Positions 58,701 through 64,000 of a stretch of DNA of 64,000 bases are shown one piece after another; the first letter of the stretch is position 1, and every line of letters starts with the position of its first letter. Source of the DNA: Smittia aterrima (Eukaryota > Arthropoda > Insecta > Diptera > Chironomidae); contig CP093830.1 in NCBI GenBank assembly GCA_033063855.1, positions 19,282,854 to 19,346,853 on the forward strand. The letters run 5' to 3'. The notes beneath the pieces were generated by a model, which searched no databases, had not been told where the DNA came from, and worked only from the letters and a program-made list of their open reading frames with translations. The position numbers and the translations under genes are program-made.

Positions 58701-61700
58701 TAAGACTCTTCGCTTGCTATCGTTCGCCACATTTTCGTGAACATAAATCAGTGGCGGTAGCAGTAAGAGCTTACATGAGATTGAATCTTAACTTTCGAGA
58801 TAGATGACGATGAAACAAAACACGAAGCTTCAAAATAAATAAATACAAACACTTGGCGAAAGTTGTCTTAATAGTTTCTCGTTCTTGACGACACCTTGAG
58901 ATGACAAAAGTTTTCGTTCTTTTTTGAGTGAGAGAGAAGTGATTCGGAGAAAGTTTTGAAGAACTTTTGGGACACTTAAGAAGAGCTTTTTAATTAAAAT
59001 CCAAATTTTCCCAGAGTTCTTACGTCAAAGTCTTCGTCGTCGTCGTTGTGAAATGGGTTCCTCTAGATGATGAACTTTGTTTATTCTCTCGTCTTTTTAC
59101 AATTCGTTGCTCTCGAAACTCGTTAAAGCTTTTATTCGTTGACAACGATGAGAGAACATAAAGTCAAAAATAATCTTCAAAGATATTTCACCATTAAATT
59201 GTCCACTCAATCATCAGGAAAATCTTTCTTTAACCCGCACCGTCCTCGACCACAAAATTGAATTGTTCTCTTGAAGAATCTATAACTTTAAGATTATGTC
59301 GACAAAGATTTGCGTGGGAGGTCAAAAACTTATTGCATGAATAATTCATCAAACGATTAAATTGACCAGAAGGAAAGAAAAACTTTCTCTTTTCGGGGTT
59401 GAACATGAAGACACAAAGTTTGGTTAAAGAATTTCTCCGGATATCTGTCAATCTAAGAATACGTAAGTACCCCCATCGTGAAGTGAGGCATCTGATAGAT
59501 GATACTTCCCCTTTTTTAGCAACAATCTTCTCGGAAGAGATTCGGCACAGATTGCGTCGTCAATTTCCGATGTTCACGATGATGGAAATAAATTTATGAA
59601 GATCTGCTGATTCTCGAATAGAAATGTCAAGCTCGGGATAGTAGTTGCTCTGTTTCATTGCTCTCATTTCATTGTCACAGCTCTCGACTTTACAGTGATG
59701 GCTTTGCTGCAGTCGTTAGGGCTCTGAGTCGTCCAGAGCGAGGGGAGCTACGGCGACGAGACATAAGAGGTATCATATATTCTCATTTATTTAACGACGA
59801 AACAAAAAGTTTTGTCATTCGTTCTTTTTGGATTCGCTGAGGGAGATAAAGATGAGCTGTGTGTCGGGTCGAAGAAGGGAATATGATGAAGCATCTGAGC
59901 AAGGATTAAGCTTAGCAAACTATTTTTCAACAGAAAAATGTGATTACGGTGCGGTTTTAGTTGAAACATTGCTCAGTTGACACTTTTAATATGATTTTTG
60001 AAATTTATCTCATTTAAGGATTAAATCGTTTGTGCTGTAGACTCACAGAACTCATCATAACATCGTCGCCTTCACCCTTTGCGAAGCTGACAAGGTGTTA
60101 CTTGTGATAAAAGAGTTTATCTTGTTGTTGAATAAATCATATCCGAGAAAGCAGGAGAAAGCTTTCTCGAAGGCTTTTACGAGCTCGAAATTCTGGAAAA
60201 ACTTTCGCAACTTGCGAGAAACTTTATCCGCTTTCTTGAGGACTGTAAAAGAAAGTTTGTATGTTTCTCTCGCAAAAGTTCATTGTGGGAGCGCAATGAA
60301 GATGAAGGAAAGACACGGCATCGGAAGGGGAAGCGAACTTACTTTCGTTTTGTTAGTTCATGAAAAGGAAAAATATTTATTTTCGTGTTGGTTCCGCAAT
60401 TCCAGGTGGGAAAATGAAGAGATTTATGAGGATTGGAGAGTTGGAGTGTTTTCATTTCCCTCGCAACGATTCCTTACTCCCAATGACAGTGTGGCACTTT
60501 CAAGATAGTTTACTTTAAATGGAAGTAGTTTCACGAGTCGTTGAAATGATTCACACTGAACACTCTCCATCTTTAATAGTTTTTTGAGTGCCACTGAAAT
60601 CTCAACCCAAGTCTTTGGCTTCTTTTCCTTCCTTACAACCTCAAGCTTGTGCAAAAGCCACTTCAATAAATTTGGGCTTTACGTGTTATTCTCTTGTTTG
60701 TTTCCCTCATCTACGCTTCTTCTCCTCTCTTATGGCCACGAGAAAAATATAAACTTACAACTCAGATCTGCAATAATCATAACCATTTGAAGAGATTACG
60801 ACTCTTAATTATAACGCCCACGCCTTGAGAGAGTACTGGAGAAACCTCGTAATTTAATTATTTCAACTTTCAACTCGACTTTAAGCTGTTGCTATTGAGA
60901 GAACTTTAAACTTTTGAAATCAAAGGGTGGTCGAAAGCGGCAGCCGTAGCCAACGACTCAAACCCAGCATGAGATTGAGTCTTTTATCTTTCGAGGTGAG
61001 CAAGACGAAAGCCATTCATTTGTTGATCTTAATTAGGCAAACTTTTAATTAATTTCAGTCTCATTAAAGGAACGTGATTGAGATCAAAGCTGTCGCTTCA
61101 CTTCAACAGTTTCTATCTTTTGAATCGATTTATAAAATAGAAATTCTATTTATCATTAAATTCACGCCATGGAAAAAGCAATTTATCATATCGACCGAGA
61201 AATTCTTTTTGACTTGAGAGAAACGTTTTTGCAATTTATTTGGTAAAAGTCGACCGCTTGAAAATAAATAACGAAAAACTATCGAATAAATACAAATACT
61301 TCTCTTCCCACTCCGACCGACCTCCCGTTCATCGACATCCCGAGTGAAAATTACTTTTCCAATTTTAACCGATCGAATGAAGCGCGAGCAATGTGTGTGC
61401 GAATGTTGGAAATTAATTTCGCCAATCTGCAAAAAAAAAATATTATTTATCGCACTAAGGCCGTGGGGCGTCATGTGGACATGGAAAATAAATTCTCGAT
61501 CTCACCAATTGCACAAAATTAATATTTTAATCCTTATTTCATTTTTTATGCTTCTCCCGTTTTCTCATTAAACTTTCTATAGAAACCCCACCCACGCTTG
61601 CACAACTTTTTATTTCACTTCATGCAATTTTAAATCGTAAACTGATTAAATGCGACAGAGTGGAGAGGAATTGAGTTTAGTTTAGAAGCGAAGTGCTTGG

Positions 61701-64000
61701 GAATATTCGAGGACATGCTGAAGTGAGAGAGAGAGAGATAGAGGTGGAGCTGTTTCTCAATGAATAAATAACGCGGCTGAAACACATCTCAATCCCATGA
61801 AGATTCGTTTGCTAAAAGCGGTAATAAAACAACTTGGAGCGAGAGCTTTGGAAATTGCACCATTTTTCACTATCAAATTTGCATGCTTGAGCGGAAATTC
61901 GTGTGCAAGAAGTAGAAGCCGACATGAGAATGCACTCACCGTTATTCTCTACATCAGATAACATCGTCAGTTTAGCTTGAAGCTATGAACAATTGAATTT
62001 TAATTACGTGAGACGAGTAGGAAGACAAAAACTTTTCTTAACCAAGCACATTCAACAAATGCGGCTCTTTCAAATCTCAAATCTGAAGTTAAAATATTCA
62101 ATTGATTGTCTCATTCGAATAATTCCTCAATCTATATTCTTTCGCAGAGCACAAGCAGATAAATGCAAATTAAGGTTCGTACTTCAAATATTCATGCGAA
62201 CGAATGCAGAACTTGCTGGAGCACCTGAAAAAATCTTTCGCTCGTCATTATGAAGATGATGATTTCTCGATTGAAGAAGCTTGCAAAGTACAAAATAATG
62301 AGGGCAATCTGTCTCTCTTTGTCGTGAATGTGGAAAGACGGCAGATGATGCTGGTGAATCTTCGCGAAGATTTCTTTTAGGGAATTTTAATTTTGAGGAA
62401 ATTCTATTTGCTTTGGAATTTTTTTTTATTAAAAAAGTGATTCAGGAAATTTCTAGTTCCTCGAAAAACCGGGATTTCGAGAAACTCTTCCGTTAAAACT
62501 TATCAAATTTAGGCTGAGTGTCTTTCCGAATGAAATTGGTCGTAAGAGCCGAAAGAAAAGAGTCTGATCTTGGCAGTTGCGAAGACAAAGTTTTATTTAT
62601 ATTTTATTTTATGAAAATTTAATGAGTAAAGAGCCGGAAAGTTTCTTCTTGGTCGAGAGTTACCTTCAGCGCACGACGACCTTGATAACGACAACGGAAA
62701 TGCCAAAGTTTGTCTTTCTCCCTTCTCTCTCTCCCTGTGTACATTTTCCGACGAAGTAATTAATCAAAAAGCACTTTCGGCTATGTCAAAATCAACTGAT
62801 TCAGAAAATTTCATTTCTCAGATCTCTTTCTCGAGATAAGTGAAAAAAAAATTCTTTACAAATTGAAGAGAGAAATCTACACGCATTGCCAGACAACTTA
62901 CAACTTGAAAGGTGTCGTGTAAAGCTCATCGTGCTTTCATCTCGAAATCAAATTGATTGTTGGTCAATATTGAATGTGACATCTGCAGACACATCAGCAA
63001 ACAACCGAACAATGTTGTCTCGGGGAAAATGCGAAACTTTGCCTTTCTTTCATATTGCGAAACGTTTTTTTTTTCTTTTTGCTTTTGCTCGCAACCAGCG
63101 GAAATGCGGAGGAGAAAACTTTTCACCGCACAACGGCTTTATTCAATCAGAAGAGAATCGACGAGGAAAAGTTTTGATGTTGTTGTGTGCTTTCATTGCG
63201 AAAAACCATTTATTTGATAAACAAATGGAGTTTGTTGTTCAATGAAAAGAAACTTTTCCTCGTCTCGTTTGAGAATTGTTTAAGGCACGCCGGGGGCTTT
63301 CGTCAAGGTGAAAGTTTCTGTATCTCCCCAGAGCGGCAAACGAAATCTTCTCTGATGGGCTGTCAGCAGAAAAAAAAAGTTAGTGGACTCATTCGATTGT
63401 CAATAATGTTTAAAACTAATGTCCTTTCATTAACGTCAGCACGTTCAGCTAAATCTCGCTTTGAGTTGAGATGAGGAGATGAATTTCAATTCATTGAAGG
63501 GCTTTTCAAAGAAAAGTTTTCTACTTGACGGTGGTTAGAAAATTCGTAGAATTCTCTCGTTCTACGATAAGCTCTTCAAACAATTCTAAAACATTTTAAA
63601 TCCTTGAACGACAAAAATTTTCAATCTCCAAAAATAATTAGAAATTTGAACTGAGCTTTAAAGTTTTTCTATTCATTTAATGCGAGAGTAGGAAAATAAT
63701 TATTTTGCCACAGATTTTTCCGGAGTGATTTTCGGACAACAGTCGGAAAGAAACAACAACTTTTAATTAAACTTTTGAATGCTTTTTTAATCAAATTTCA
63801 TAAAAGTTTGTTGCAATTGTTTGTGATGTTTCCGAAATGAGCGAGAGAAAACTCTCATTGTCGAATTTGCTTCTGCGATGAATATTCCGACATTTCCCTC
63901 TAAACATTTTATGCAAATAAGCTGGCGCACGCTTTAGTTGTTGCGGAATTTGTGATATTTAAATTGCATGATTTCACATCCGATGACAACATTAAAAATA
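43751..64000. other. About 20 kb without a supported gene
   Basis: No open frame here resembles a known protein, and I find no RNA gene. The DNA is AT-rich with short GA or CT tracts (48511-48523, 54145-54161, 58304-58319, 61723-61739) of the kind bound by GAGA factor in flies. Given the dense left half of the window, this is more likely a large intron or the regulatory domain of a gene beyond the right end than random spacer. Small isolated exons could be missed by eye. Confidence 0.5.

Overview
The window is nuclear DNA of an insect, most likely a nematoceran (midge-like) fly. It is AT-rich, and its genes have short GT-AG introns, many of them 50-70 bases. Complexin with a CVMQ prenylation tail, BBS9, Set1 and paraplegin all read as insect orthologues. 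There is nothing bacterial here: no operons or ribosome binding sites. All exon joins were inferred by hand from splice consensus, reading phase and family conservation. No transcript data were available.

1-25.4 kb is a gene-dense conserved block. Complexin (cpx, minus strand, four coding exons) is followed by five plus-strand genes at short spacing: BBS9 (BBSome subunit), Set1 (COMPASS H3K4 methyltransferase), SPG7/paraplegin (mitochondrial m-AAA protease), and a tandem pair of membrane proteins of the mpaB/DUF2236 oxygenase-like family. A TATA promoter then precedes a transcription factor with eight C2H2 zinc fingers. These genes act in separate pathways (synaptic release, cilia, chromatin, mitochondria), so the grouping looks positional rather than functional.

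29.3-43.8 kb is the unusual part. It holds seven tandem two-exon genes, here called AR1 to AR7, that encode small secreted proteins made largely of alanine. All share a signal-peptide exon starting MKxFxIxSF, a phase-1 intron of 49-67 bases, and TATA promoters. Most also share a block around the poly(A) site. AR1 and AR2 are Leu/Ala/Gln-rich and built from 11-residue units beginning [LIV]Q. AR3 to AR7 are Ala/Glu-rich, with a T-P-[AE]-[EQ]-[KR] signature and a different 11-residue unit. AR3 has the Ala/Glu body with an AR1-type tail, so the two classes are modules of one system. Imperfect inverted repeats of roughly 100-150 bases bracket AR3, AR4 and AR5. A 5'-truncated non-LTR retrotransposon sits between AR1 and AR2. 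I do not recognise this family. Helical, LEA-like or ice-binding-like secreted proteins are a hypothesis only.

25.3-29.3 kb and 43.8-64 kb show no gene I can support. The right-hand 20 kb is probably intronic or regulatory DNA of a gene outside the window.
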